Shown here: positions 43,518-52,059 of the stretch, in pieces
Layout of the letters: every line of letters begins with the position of its first letter
Position numbering within the stretch: position 1 is the stretch's first letter
From: Paenibacillus pinisoli
GTDB taxonomy: Bacteria > Bacillota > Bacilli > Paenibacillales > Paenibacillaceae
Direction: 5' to 3'
Length of the DNA stretch: 64,000 bases
NCBI RefSeq assembly: GCF_003605435.1
Contig: NZ_QXQB01000005.1
Location: 62,001 to 126,000, forward strand
Notes under the pieces: model-generated
Databases searched by the model: none
Told to the model about the DNA's origin: nothing
What the model saw: only the letters and a program-made list of their open reading frames with translations
Program-made: the position numbers and the translations under genes

Positions 43518-44677
43518 AGGCCGTTCATTTTGGCGGAGGCAACATCGGGCGCGGCTTTATCGGCCTGTTGTTGTCTCAATCCGGGTATGAAGTCACATTT
43601 GTTGATGTGGATCAAGAGCTTGTGCGGCTTCTTCAGGAGCGTAAGCAATACTCCGTAGTGTATGCCGGCGATCAGCAGCAAACCTTTACAGTAGACCATG
43701 TCACCGCCATTCATGGCAGCGACCAATCACGAGTAGCCGAAGCGATTGCCTCAGCCGATCTGGTCACAACAGCAGTAGGCGTAAATGTGCTGCAGCATAT
43801 TGCGGGCACAATTGCCGCTGGCATCGCAAGTAGGCTAGAGCAAGGGGGCAGCCCGTTAGTAATCATCGCTTGCGAGAATGCCATTGGCGGCAGCACACAG
43901 CTGCAATCGCTTGTCTATGGGCATCTAACAGAGCAGCAGCAAGCAGAGGCTAGCCGCATGGCGTTCTTCCCAGATGCTGCTGTAGACCGCATTGTTCCTC
44001 TGCAACAGCATGAGGATCGGCTGAAGGTGCTTGTCGAGCCCTATTATGAGTGGGTTGTAGATCGCTCTTCCCTGCCCTATAATCATATCGAGATTCCAGG
44101 CGTGCACTATGCGGATCAACTCCTGCCCTACATTGAGCGCAAGCTGTTTACCGTGAATACCGGACATTGCTGTGCGGCCTATCATGGCTATTTGCGGGGC
44201 TTTGACACCATTCAAGAGGTGATGAAGCAGCCATCTATTGTGGCGCAAGTAGAAGGTGCCTTACGCGAGACAGGCAGCGCTCTAATAGCTCAATATGGCT
44301 TTAATGCGGAAGAGCATGCAAGGTATATTCAAAAAATTCTGGAGCGGTTCCGAAATCCGCATCTGACGGACGAGGTTGTTCGTGTGGGCCGTTCGCCGAT
44401 CCGCAAGCTATCTCCGAATGATAGACTAGTAAGGCCCGCCCTAGCGGCTTTTGAGCGCGGAATAGAAACGCCGTACCTGGCAAGGGCAATGGCAGCAGCG
44501 CTGCTATTTGACTATCAGGATGATCCTGAGGCCGTACAGATCCAACAGGCATTAAGCCGGGACGGGATTTCCTCTGCTGTAACTAAGTTCACGGCTCTTG
44601 CAGAGAATCACCCGCTTCATGCAGCTGTACGGGAAGCTTACGAAACCTTGAAGACGGAAAGGAGTGACCGCGTATGA
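43514..44677 (+). CDS. mtlD: Mannitol-1-phosphate 5-dehydrogenase
   Basis: 387 residues. N-terminal Rossmann motif VHFGGGNIGRGFIGLLLSQS, then VTTAVGVNVLQHIAGTIAAG, CENAIGGSTQL, the conserved AAVDRIVP segment and the C-terminal helical domain with KLFTVNTGHCCAAYHGYLRG and RNPHLTDEVVRVGRSPIRKL, where the lysine and histidine form the catalytic site of this dehydrogenase family. It oxidises mannitol-1-phosphate to fructose-6-phosphate with NAD+. Starts inside the mtlF stop codon (ATGA), overlapping the next gene in the same manner. Confidence 0.96.
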   Translation: MKAVHFGGGNIGRGFIGLLLSQSGYEVTFVDVDQELVRLLQERKQYSVVYAGDQQQTFTVDHVTAIHGSDQSRVAEAIASADLVTTAVGVNVLQHIAGTIAAGIASRLEQGGSPLVIIACENAIGGSTQLQSLVYGHLTEQQQAEASRMAFFPDAAVDRIVPLQQHEDRLKVLVEPYYEWVVDRSSLPYNHIEIPGVHYADQLLPYIERKLFTVNTGHCCAAYHGYLRGFDTIQEVMKQPSIVAQVEGALRETGSALIAQYGFNAEEHARYIQKILERFRNPHLTDEVVRVGRSPIRKLSPNDRLVRPALAAFERGIETPYLARAMAAALLFDYQDDPEAVQIQQALSRDGISSAVTKFTALAENHPLHAAVREAYETLKTERSDRV

Positions 44678-46386
44678 CACGGTTGTTGCACGGCATCAAC
44701 GCATCGCCAGGCATGGCCGCCGCGCCAATCCTGATCTATAGCAACAGTCAACCCGTCATTGAAGAAAGTACCGTTGCAGATACAGCAGCAGAAATCGAGC
44801 GTCTTCAAGTCGCGCTGCAGGGTGCACGAACCGAGCTGGAGCAGCTCCGCGACACGGTCAAAGCCAAGCTGGGTGAAGAAAAAGCGGAAATATTCGAGGG
44901 TCACTTGATGATATTAGAGGACCCCGATCTCATAGATGCCGTAATCGAAGCGATTCAAACTGAATCAATTAATGCCGAATACGCCGTACAGACAGCCTCC
45001 TCTTCCTTCATCGAAGCGCTGAAGCAAATGGATGACGAATATCTGAGAGAACGTGCGGCTGACGTGAGCGACGTATCCGGCAAAATTATCAGACATCTGA
45101 GCGGCGCTGCTCAGACCGATCTATCGCAACTAACGGAGCCTTGCATAATAGTAGCTAATGATCTTGCCCCATCTGATACGGCCAAGCTGGATATGGAGAT
45201 TGTCAAAGGCTTTATTACTGAAATTGGCAGCCGCACCTCGCATTCGGCCATTATGGCGCGTTCGCTAGGCATTCCTGCTATTGTAGGCGTTGGCACATTA
45301 AGTGGCGACATTAAGACTGGAACATTGGCCCTGCTTGATGCAGTCAGCGGATCAGTTATTCTCGATCCAAGCGAAGATCAGAAGCAAGAGTTTGCAGGCA
45401 AAAAGGAACAATATGACCGGCAGCAAGCGGAGCTGGCCAAGTGGGTGAACCGCCCTTCCCTATCGGCTGACGGTCACCGTGTAGAACTTGCTGCGAATAT
45501 CGGCAAGCTGGAGGATGTCCAGAAGGCGCTCGATAACGGCGCTGAAGCGATCGGTTTGTTCCGGACCGAGTTTCTCTACATGGGCCGGAGCTCCCTGCCT
45601 ACAGAAGAAGAACAATTTATCAGCTACAAATATGTGCTCGAGAAAATGAACGGCAAGCCGGTAGTGATCCGGACGCTCGATATCGGCGGCGACAAAGAGC
45701 TCCCTTATATGGAATTGCCGAAGGAAGCGAATCCGTTCCTTGGACAGCGTGCGCTGCGCTTATGTCTGGAGCGACCCCACATATTCCGCACACAGCTGCG
45801 CGCGCTGCTGCGGGCAAGCAGCTACGGCAATTTGAAGATAATGTTCCCCATGATTGCTGTGTTAAGCGAATTGCGGGACGCTAAAGCGCTTCTAGAAGAA
45901 GAAAAAGCGAAGCTGCAGGGGGAAGGCATTGTTGTATCCGATACAATCGAAATCGGGATGATGGTCGAGATTCCCGCCGCAGCGGTATCCGCTGATCTGT
46001 TCGCCAAAGAGGTCGATTTCTTTAGCATCGGAACCAACGATTTGATCCAATATACGATGGCAGCCGATCGTATGAACGAGACGGTCTCTTATCTCTATCA
46101 GCCATGCAACCCGTCGGTCCTCCGCCTTGTCCGCATGGTCATTGAAGCGGCGCGCAAGGAAGGCAAATGGGTCGGCATGTGCGGCGAGATGGCTGGCGAT
46201 GAGTCCGCCATTCCCCTGCTTCTTGGTCTTGGGCTCCACGAATTCAGCATGAGCGCAAGCTCCATATTGCCGGCAAGAGCTCAGATCGGCGGACTTGATC
46301 GCAAGCGTTGGTCGGAGCTGGCTGAGCAAGCATTAACAATGGCTGCACAGGATGAGATTCAAGACTTCGTTAGAAGCCAATCTTAA
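44674..46386 (+). CDS. ptsI: PTS enzyme I (phosphoenolpyruvate-protein phosphotransferase)
   Basis: 570 residues, standard length. N-terminal HPr-binding helices, the phospho-histidine in GSRTSHSAIMARSLGIPAIV, and the C-terminal PEP-binding barrel with EAIGLFRTEFLYMGRSSLPT, GGDKELPYMELPKEANPFLG, VDFFSIGTNDLIQYTMAADR and MCGEMAGD (active cysteine). It takes phosphate from PEP and gives it to HPr. Its start overlaps the mtlD stop, so this copy is bound to the mannitol operon. Whether the genome holds a second general ptsI cannot be seen here. Confidence 0.94.
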   Translation: MTRLLHGINASPGMAAAPILIYSNSQPVIEESTVADTAAEIERLQVALQGARTELEQLRDTVKAKLGEEKAEIFEGHLMILEDPDLIDAVIEAIQTESINAEYAVQTASSSFIEALKQMDDEYLRERAADVSDVSGKIIRHLSGAAQTDLSQLTEPCIIVANDLAPSDTAKLDMEIVKGFITEIGSRTSHSAIMARSLGIPAIVGVGTLSGDIKTGTLALLDAVSGSVILDPSEDQKQEFAGKKEQYDRQQAELAKWVNRPSLSADGHRVELAANIGKLEDVQKALDNGAEAIGLFRTEFLYMGRSSLPTEEEQFISYKYVLEKMNGKPVVIRTLDIGGDKELPYMELPKEANPFLGQRALRLCLERPHIFRTQLRALLRASSYGNLKIMFPMIAVLSELRDAKALLEEEKAKLQGEGIVVSDTIEIGMMVEIPAAAVSADLFAKEVDFFSIGTNDLIQYTMAADRMNETVSYLYQPCNPSVLRLVRMVIEAARKEGKWVGMCGEMAGDESAIPLLLGLGLHEFSMSASSILPARAQIGGLDRKRWSELAEQALTMAAQDEIQDFVRSQS

Positions 46387-46400
46387 GGAGGCAAAGCGAT

Positions 46401-46661
46401 ATGATTAGCAAAACGTTTACGATTATTAATCCGACAGGATTCCACGTGCGTCCCACCAAAGCATTCGTTCAGGCGGCATCCGCCTTCCCTTGCACAATCA
46501 ATGTTGAAAACAAAGGGAAAAAGGTGAACGGCAAAAGCTCGCTCAGCATGCTTACGCTTGGCATAGCGGCACAAGATGAGGTTACGCTTGAGATTGACGG
46601 CGAACAAGAGCAAGAAGCCATGGAGCAGCTCGGCAAGCTGCTCACTGACATTTACGAATAA
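46401..46661 (+). CDS. HPr-family phosphocarrier protein
   Basis: 86 residues, start behind AAGGAGGCAAAGCG. The phospho-histidine is His15 in NPTGFHVRPTKAFVQ, where most HPr proteins read LHARPA. The regulatory serine region is VNGKSSLSMLTLGIA; the serine equivalent to Ser46 is present, but the following Ile-Met of Bacillus HPr is Ser-Leu. It transfers phosphate from the adjacent enzyme I to MtlF and MtlR. The altered Ser46 neighbourhood may weaken recognition by HPr kinase or CcpA, so this copy could be a dedicated carrier. Confidence 0.92.
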   Translation: MISKTFTIINPTGFHVRPTKAFVQAASAFPCTINVENKGKKVNGKSSLSMLTLGIAAQDEVTLEIDGEQEQEAMEQLGKLLTDIYE

Positions 46662-46669
46662 TGCAAGGA

Positions 46670-46713
46670 AACCTCCAACTAGTCGCTGAGCAGCGGCGTT
46701 GGAGGTTTTTTTT
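46670..46713 (+). terminator. Intrinsic terminator of the mannitol operon
   Basis: AACCTCCAAC pairs with GTTGGAGGTT, with an inner CGCTG/CAGCG helix, followed by a run of T. Confidence 0.92.
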
Positions 46714-46740
46714 ACCAGAACTCTTCATTCCATAAAATGA

Positions 46741-46762
46741 TAACATAAATTTAATTACGTAA
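46741..46762. repeat. AT-rich near-palindromic element, copy 1
   Basis: TAACATAAATTTAATTACGTAA. Two relatives occur at 54321-54340 and 60520-60542 (reverse strand), sharing TAACATAAATATAATTATG with few changes. All three stand just beyond the terminator of a leftward gene. Confidence 0.5.
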
Positions 46763-46788
46763 ACTTTATGATATTAATTTTATGTAGT

Positions 46789-46817
46789 TAAAAAATAACG
46801 AACCGCATTATGCGGTC
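46789..46817 (-). terminator. Terminator of the alpha/beta-hydrolase gene
   Basis: On the minus strand ACCGCA-TAA-TGCGGT, followed after a few bases by a T-run; it lies about 30 bp past the hydrolase stop. Confidence 0.65.
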
Positions 46818-46848
46818 CGCTCGGTATAAGCTTGTTCATTCAAGGCGG

Positions 46849-47790
46849 TTAATTGGCTGCTGCCTCGCTCATAAAAGCTCTGAGTTGCTCTGCGATTTCT
46901 TTGGAATGCTGGTGATGCAAGTAATGGGTCCCGTCGATCGTTACGATTTTTCCGTGAACGGAGTCCTTAATCTGCTCCTCATGCATCGGAATCCAGTTTT
47001 CTACATCCGTCGAATTGCTGACGAGGAACAATATAAGCGGCAAATCCGCTGGGAATCGCTTAGCCTCCATCGCTTTAAAGTTATCGTTAAAGCGCTTAGC
47101 TTCATTCGTTATGCTGTCATTAAACATGTTTTTGTGAGTAAGGATGCGGATTTGCTCCACTGTCTCAGTATCAACGTCCGGCGCAATGACTTGATCTGGC
47201 GATATCTTGAGCAGTAACCGGTACAAGCCCGAGTCTCTCAACACTTTCAAGGCATCTACCGGCAATTCCTCTCCCCCGCCTTGTGCTGGAACGCTGGTAT
47301 CGATCCCTGCAAAGGCGCTGACTTCATCTCGATATTGGTCGATGTACTCCAAGCTGTAGATACCGGCAATGGAATGCCCCATCAGAATATAACGGTCAAT
47401 ATTTAGCTGCTGAAGAGCTTCATGAATCTCGGAAGCAATATTCGCTGCTGTGCGCTCCTTGTCCGTAATATCGCTTAATCCGTAACCGAACGGCTCGACG
47501 ACTACAACCTTATAGAATGGAGCGAGCTCGTCTACTAACGGTTTGAAGTCAAGCCCAGGCGCAGCGGTGGCGAATCCGGGCAGCAGCACGACCGTTTCTT
47601 CCCCGCTTCCTTGAATAAGGACATTCATGTTTTTCCCGTCTACCGCAACATGCTGGCCATACGATTGTATTTTGGCATTCTCTGAACGGTTGCTGACCGC
47701 GTTAACGGAATACATAATGACTAATAATGCGATGAGGACAAACAGAATGATCCCCAGTACCATTAACACAACTTTAAGCGGCTTCTTCAT
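46849..47790 (-). CDS. Membrane-anchored alpha/beta hydrolase
   Basis: 313 residues from ATG 47790 behind AGGGAGGAATTG. One N-terminal membrane helix (about residues 8-28, VVLMVLGIILFVLIALLVIM) then an alpha/beta-hydrolase fold facing outward: VVLLPGFATAAPGLDF (oxyanion strand), nucleophile elbow MGHSIAGIYSLEY (Ser), and the catalytic His in DGTHYLHHQHS. The substrate is not predictable; esterase, lipase or haloperoxidase-like activity all fit. It stands alone, convergent with the mannitol operon. Confidence 0.88.
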   Translation of the reverse strand: MKKPLKVVLMVLGIILFVLIALLVIMYSVNAVSNRSENAKIQSYGQHVAVDGKNMNVLIQGSGEETVVLLPGFATAAPGLDFKPLVDELAPFYKVVVVEPFGYGLSDITDKERTAANIASEIHEALQQLNIDRYILMGHSIAGIYSLEYIDQYRDEVSAFAGIDTSVPAQGGGEELPVDALKVLRDSGLYRLLLKISPDQVIAPDVDTETVEQIRILTHKNMFNDSITNEAKRFNDNFKAMEAKRFPADLPLILFLVSNSTDVENWIPMHEEQIKDSVHGKIVTIDGTHYLHHQHSKEIAEQLRAFMSEAAAN

Positions 47791-47923
47791 AAGCAATTCC
47801 TCCCTGTAACGCATCTGTGAGTCTCTAATGTAACAGCATGGCTTAAAGACAATTGAAACGGAAGCTTAACTGTGTCTTAATTCTCCTCATAAAATTTAGA
47901 TCTTGTAAAAAAGGCGCAGGCAT

Positions 47924-47957
47924 AAAAAAATGAGCGCCTCCCGCTCCGGCGCTCATT
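47924..47957 (-). terminator. Terminator of the Bcr/CflA-type exporter gene
   Basis: Minus strand AATGAGCGCC, 9-nt loop, GGCGCTCATT followed by a T-run: a 10-bp perfect stem 25 bp after the stop. Confidence 0.9.
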
Positions 47958-47982
47958 CCAATCATTTCATACTCCAAGCCTA

Positions 47983-49164
47983 TTAAGCTTTCTCTCTAAT
48001 CCAGATCAAACCGATCAGAGCCATTCCGATACTTAATGCCATGAAATAAATCGGCATAGTCATCAATGCTCCGTTATGGAGCAGCCCCATCCCCATCGTA
48101 ATGAGGCTGACGAGCACATAATAGCCCGAACTGAATACCGCTCCTGCCGTTCCCGCCACATCACGGAAATCTACGAGCGCCAAGCTTAGGCAATTCGGCA
48201 AAGCCATGCCTGCGCCTAGCAGCATAATGAACAATGAGAGTATCATGGACCAGAACAAGAGATCATCAACGGTTACGACGGCATTTGCAATAACGAGCAG
48301 CAATGCCCCGACAGTCATGACGCCTAATCCGAGATGGATAATGGTCTCCGGACGATAACGGGCCAATAATCCTTTTGACCACATTGCCCCTGCCGCTGAC
48401 GCTAAGGCAACCATAATGCCTAGAAAGCCATATAAGCCTGGCGAAAGCCCAAAGTAGCCGATGAAAATAAACGGCGCTTCAGCATAATAGCTGAACAGAA
48501 TGCCGTTAATTCCCCCGATCAGCAGTGCAAAAGAGATGACCCTCGGCTTGGCGAGCATTCTCTTGCATACAGGCCATACAGCTGCCCGCACTCTGGCTTC
48601 CGGCGGATGCGTCTCCGGTAAGCTGGTGTAAGCATAGGCGAACAGCCCTGCGCTCAAAGCAACCAAAACGAAGAATATGGCTTCGAATCCCCAAATCTGA
48701 TCCACCCAGCCGCCAATAAGCGGCCCTGCCGCCGGTGTAAAAGCGATGACGGCCGAGATCTGGGCAAACACGGTATTGCGTTCGTTCCCTGATAGGCTCT
48801 CGCGCAGGATCGTCTGTGTAATAATAGACCCAGTCGCAGCGCCAAAGGCCTGCACGAGCCTGCTTACTAACAGCCACTCCATCGTTGGCGAGAGCAAGCA
48901 CATCAGGCTGCCTATGCCATAACAGATAAGCCCGGCCAGCATGGCAGGTCTTCTGCCGATGAGGTCCGAGATCCAGCCCCAGCAGAATACGCCTAGCGCA
49001 AAGCCGATGAAATAAATGCTTAACGTCATTTGAACCAAGGTATTCGCTACCCCGAAAGCAGCCGAGATATCAGGCAATGACGGCGTATAGATCGTTTCGC
49101 TAATTTGCGGAAATGCGACTAAAACTATCATTAACAATAAAGATGGTACTGCCCTTTTTTTCAC
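47983..49164 (-). CDS. Bcr/CflA-family MFS drug exporter
   Basis: 393 residues, twelve predicted membrane segments. Family signs: ISETIYTPSLPDISAAFGVA in helix 1, FALGVFCWGWISDLIGRRPA (motif A), RLVQAFGAATGSIITQTILR, FTPAAGPLIGGWV (motif C). Expected to export drugs such as bicyclomycin, chloramphenicol or sulfonamides, or amino acids, in exchange for protons; the substrate is not determined. The start follows GGAGGGCATATAGA. Not linked to a regulator nearby. Confidence 0.92.
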   Translation of the reverse strand: MKKRAVPSLLLMIVLVAFPQISETIYTPSLPDISAAFGVANTLVQMTLSIYFIGFALGVFCWGWISDLIGRRPAMLAGLICYGIGSLMCLLSPTMEWLLVSRLVQAFGAATGSIITQTILRESLSGNERNTVFAQISAVIAFTPAAGPLIGGWVDQIWGFEAIFFVLVALSAGLFAYAYTSLPETHPPEARVRAAVWPVCKRMLAKPRVISFALLIGGINGILFSYYAEAPFIFIGYFGLSPGLYGFLGIMVALASAAGAMWSKGLLARYRPETIIHLGLGVMTVGALLLVIANAVVTVDDLLFWSMILSLFIMLLGAGMALPNCLSLALVDFRDVAGTAGAVFSSGYYVLVSLITMGMGLLHNGALMTMPIYFMALSIGMALIGLIWIREKA

Positions 49165-49516
49165 TCTATATGCCCTCCTACAAGCATGGTTTATACGGCT
49201 GTTATAGGAGGAGCGCAGCTAGGGAAATGGCGGGACCATCGTTAAGATGCGTTCATACGATGTCATTGTCTATCACCTTGTTGGAATGTTTTTTAGGAGG
49301 GCTTGCTCATTTAAGCTACTATACCTCAAATCCCATTAGATGAACAGCCGGACAAGCTTTTTGGCGGTCCCTGCCTCCTCCCGATTTAACTTAACGAATG
49401 CCAGGCATGAACTTCAACAATGTGCAATATGATGAACTGTTGCTCCCGCTTAACTCCTTGTCCGGAGCGGCTATTGTTTAAGATTGACAACATCCATAAT
49501 GAAAGGAGGTGAAGGG
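49165..49516. other. Intergenic gap, no gene seen
   Basis: 350 bp between divergent genes. It holds the ribosome-binding site of the next gene and presumably promoters in both directions, but I see no clear sigma-A pair, repeat or RNA. Confidence 0.4.
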
Positions 49517-49861
49517 ATGAAAAAAACGGTATTGCTCATTATGATAGCTCTATTCGCATTTGCCACATCTGCTTCCGCCAATACGGAGCAGTGGTCCGCA
49601 TCTGTATATCAATCCGGCAATCAAACCTTAAGCATTGACATCTGGAGCTACTACAACGGCCATGCCTACATAACCGTATATGCGAAGGGTGCTAACGATC
49701 AGCTGACAGAGGTGTATAGCAACACCGTTAGCTTGAATCAGAGCAGCTACACGACGCATCGTTTCAATGTAGGCTACCTGCCTGTCGGCGATTATGTCGT
49801 AAAAGCGGAATTCAGCACATTAGGTTTGCTTGACGGGGCGTACTTTTTTGTAACGCCATGA
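49517..49861 (+). CDS. Small secreted protein of unknown function
   Basis: 114 residues from ATG 49517, behind AAAGGAGGTGAAGGG; the earlier in-frame ATG at 49484 has no site. A classical signal peptide of about 22 residues (MKKTVLLIMIALFAFATSAS, then A-N cleavage) leads to a mature domain of about 92 residues rich in Ser/Tyr/Thr with alternating strands: YQSGNQTLSIDIWSYYNG, AYITVYAKG, VGDYVVKAEFSTLG. It has the look of a small Ig-like or beta-sandwich domain. No cysteines. I do not know the family. It is an isolated gene with a very strong ribosome-binding site, so high expression is likely. Confidence 0.8.
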   Translation: MKKTVLLIMIALFAFATSASANTEQWSASVYQSGNQTLSIDIWSYYNGHAYITVYAKGANDQLTEVYSNTVSLNQSSYTTHRFNVGYLPVGDYVVKAEFSTLGLLDGAYFFVTP

Positions 49862-50024
49862 CCTTACTTACGATTTATCTTCCTGATTGAACCTGTCAGC
49901 TCTCTTATTCATCTTTCACATTGGTCTGTAAAAGGGGAAAATGTGAGGCGGCAATGTACACTTTTTCTCCTTTCCATCTTGACGCATAATGGAAGCATGA
50001 CAAGAGAAAAGGGAGTTGGCAACC

Positions 50025-50144
50025 ATGTTCATGAATGACTACGTGTCGCATCAGCTGTGGAAAGTTCGTGAAGCCGAATGGGAGAAACAAGCCCGCTTTA
50101 CAGGTACTTGGTTTATGAACCTGAAGCGCAAGCTCATCGCATAA
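50025..50144 (+). CDS. Possible small protein of 39 residues
   Basis: ATG 50025 follows GGGAGTTGGCAACC at good distance. The product begins MFMNDYVSHQLWKVREAEWE and ends FMNLKRKLIA: an amphipathic, charged helix with several Trp and a basic tail. A terminator follows at 50206-50234. No family is known to me. Ribosome-binding site, intact frame and terminator make it credible, but short frames arise by chance. Confidence 0.45.
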   Translation: MFMNDYVSHQLWKVREAEWEKQARFTGTWFMNLKRKLIA

Positions 50145-50205
50145 CGTTCATGGAGCTGTCTCAGATCGTTCAGACATAGATAAAGGAAGGCATTCGTTCC
50201 AGCAC

Positions 50206-50234
50206 AAAGCCGCCGCATAGGCGACGGCTTTTTC
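50206..50234 (+). terminator. Intrinsic terminator
   Basis: AAAGCCGCCGC-ATA-GGCGACGGCTTTTT, one mismatch in the stem. It closes the small gene at 50025 or read-through from the secreted protein gene. Confidence 0.75.
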
Positions 50235-50325
50235 TTCATATTCGGCGGACTTGCGATGCTATCCTAGTCATATAAATCCATAAACAGAACAATTGTTCTC
50301 CTACCGTGTTTTGCGCTATCCTAAG

Positions 50326-50979
50326 CTACTCATAGCTTCGTTGAAGCCGTTCCATCAGATTAGCGCGAACTGCGGGCCATTCCTCGGCCAGGATGGAGTA
50401 ATAGGCTGTATCCCTTATGCCGCCATGACTGGCAGGCACATGAGCTCTTCGGATTCCTTCGAACAACGCGCCGATCCGTTCAATCGCTCCTCGGGATCGC
50501 ATATTGCGCGCATCCGTCTTGAGCGTCACACGAACCGAACCCCACCCCTCGAATGCATGGGTGAGCAGAAGCAGCTTGCACTCTGTATTGACCCCTGTCC
50601 GCTGGGCTGAAGCCGAATACCAGGTGCTGCCGATTTCCGCTACGGTTGGCGGGTTTTCATCGGAAGGCGACAAGCCTTTCGCAACGCCTGGCGGCCAAGG
50701 CGGTGGCCAGCTGAATACGTCCAGATCCAGAAAACGCGTCGACCCGATAATCCGGCCGGTCTCTAGCTGGCGAACGACAAACGGCAGCATACGGCCCGCT
50801 TTCCACCCTGACAAAGCACCCTGTATGTAGGCCTCTGCCTCCTCCATACTCTCCGGTACATTGGTATACGAATAGGTTGACCGATCCTGGACAGCCGCGG
50901 CAAGCAGATCGCCCGCATGCTCGAGGGTCATAGGCTCTAGCCGTACAATTTTTCCTTGAAGCGTAACTGGTGTCAGCAT
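50326..50979 (-). CDS. GNAT-family N-acetyltransferase, RimJ/RimL type
   Basis: 217 residues from ATG 50979, chosen for the purine-rich site AGGGGGG just upstream; the frame is open to 51117 but without a site or homology. Order: LQGKIVRLEPMTLEHAGDLL, FVVRQLETGRIIGSTRFLDL, EIGSTWYSASAQRTGVNTEC, FEGWGSVRVTLKTDARNMRS, GAIERIGALFEGIRRAHVPA. Same subfamily as the protein at 13583 but GC-rich and clearly native. Acetylates an amine of unknown identity. Confidence 0.88.
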   Translation of the reverse strand: MLTPVTLQGKIVRLEPMTLEHAGDLLAAAVQDRSTYSYTNVPESMEEAEAYIQGALSGWKAGRMLPFVVRQLETGRIIGSTRFLDLDVFSWPPPWPPGVAKGLSPSDENPPTVAEIGSTWYSASAQRTGVNTECKLLLLTHAFEGWGSVRVTLKTDARNMRSRGAIERIGALFEGIRRAHVPASHGGIRDTAYYSILAEEWPAVRANLMERLQRSYE

Positions 50980-51162
50980 GCAACCCCCCTGCTTTCCTGT
51001 TGAGTTTTCATTATCAATCCTATCTCCACAGTAACATGTGCGCTTGTCCTCCGCTACTCTTTTATCTCCATTTGCAAATAACCGATAGAGTGCTCTGAAC
51101 TTGCTTACCGGAGCCAAGATTAGGCAACAATAAGAACAAACTAGAGACGAAGGATGAACAAT

Positions 51163-52059
51163 ATGGCCTTATTAATCGGTTCCCATGTATCCATGTCCGG
51201 CAAAAAAATGCTGCTTCAAGCCAGTGAGGAAGCGGCTTCCTATGGCGCGAATACATTCCTGATCTATTCGGGCGCTCCGCATAATACGCGGCGCAAGCCG
51301 TTAACTGAGCTTAATGTGGAGGCTGGGCATGCGCATATGAAGGAGCATGGCATTAGCCATATCGTGGTCCATGCCCCATTCATTATTAACCTGGGCAACA
51401 CGACAGATCCCGGGCGTTTTGCGCACGGAGTTGAATTTCTGCGATCGGAGATTGAGCGGACAGAATATATTGGCTCGAATCAGATTGTCGTCCACCCTGG
51501 CTCTCATGGCGGAGCGGGTACCGTTCCCGGATTGCTAAGAATTATCGAGGGCTTGAATGAAGTCTTGGCCGAGAAGCGGGATGTGCAGATTGCCCTGGAG
51601 ACGATGGCGGGCAAAGGGACGGAATGCGGCCGTACCTTCGAGGAGATCGCCGCCATCATGATGGGCGTTAAGCATAATGACCGCCTATCCGTATGTATGG
51701 ACACTTGCCACATCCACGATGCGGGATACAAGGTGAAGGAGGATTTCGACGGCGTGCTGGAGGAGTTTGACCGGATTATTGGAGTGGAGCGGATTAAAGT
51801 GATTCATGTCAATGATTCCAAAAATCCACGCGGCTCCCACAAGGACCGCCATGAGAACATAGGCCATGGCTATATCGGGCTTGAAGCGCTCCGATACATT
51901 GTTCATCATCCGCAGCTCAACAATATCCCTAAGCTGCTGGAGACTCCATCGATTGGCGAGAAGAAATACAGCGATCCGCCTTATAAGCACGAGATCGCCC
52001 TGCTGCGCGGCGAAGTGGACGAGCCGGTGCGCAAACCGCGACTGAAGAATACTGACTAA
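51163..52059 (+). CDS. nfo: Endonuclease IV (AP endonuclease)
   Basis: 298 residues from ATG 51163, 9 nt after AAGG; an ATG three codons earlier touches the site and is less likely. TIM-barrel with the three-zinc ligands of the Nfo family: GSHVSMSGKKML, VVHAPFIINLG, VVHPGSHGGAG, ALETMAGKGTECG (Glu), SVCMDTCHIHDAGY (Asp, His), VIHVNDSKNPRGSHKDRHEN (His, Asp, His), LLETPS (Glu). It cuts DNA at abasic sites in base-excision repair. Its end overlaps the convergent kinase gene by 4 nt. Confidence 0.96.
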   Translation: MALLIGSHVSMSGKKMLLQASEEAASYGANTFLIYSGAPHNTRRKPLTELNVEAGHAHMKEHGISHIVVHAPFIINLGNTTDPGRFAHGVEFLRSEIERTEYIGSNQIVVHPGSHGGAGTVPGLLRIIEGLNEVLAEKRDVQIALETMAGKGTECGRTFEEIAAIMMGVKHNDRLSVCMDTCHIHDAGYKVKEDFDGVLEEFDRIIGVERIKVIHVNDSKNPRGSHKDRHENIGHGYIGLEALRYIVHHPQLNNIPKLLETPSIGEKKYSDPPYKHEIALLRGEVDEPVRKPRLKNTD

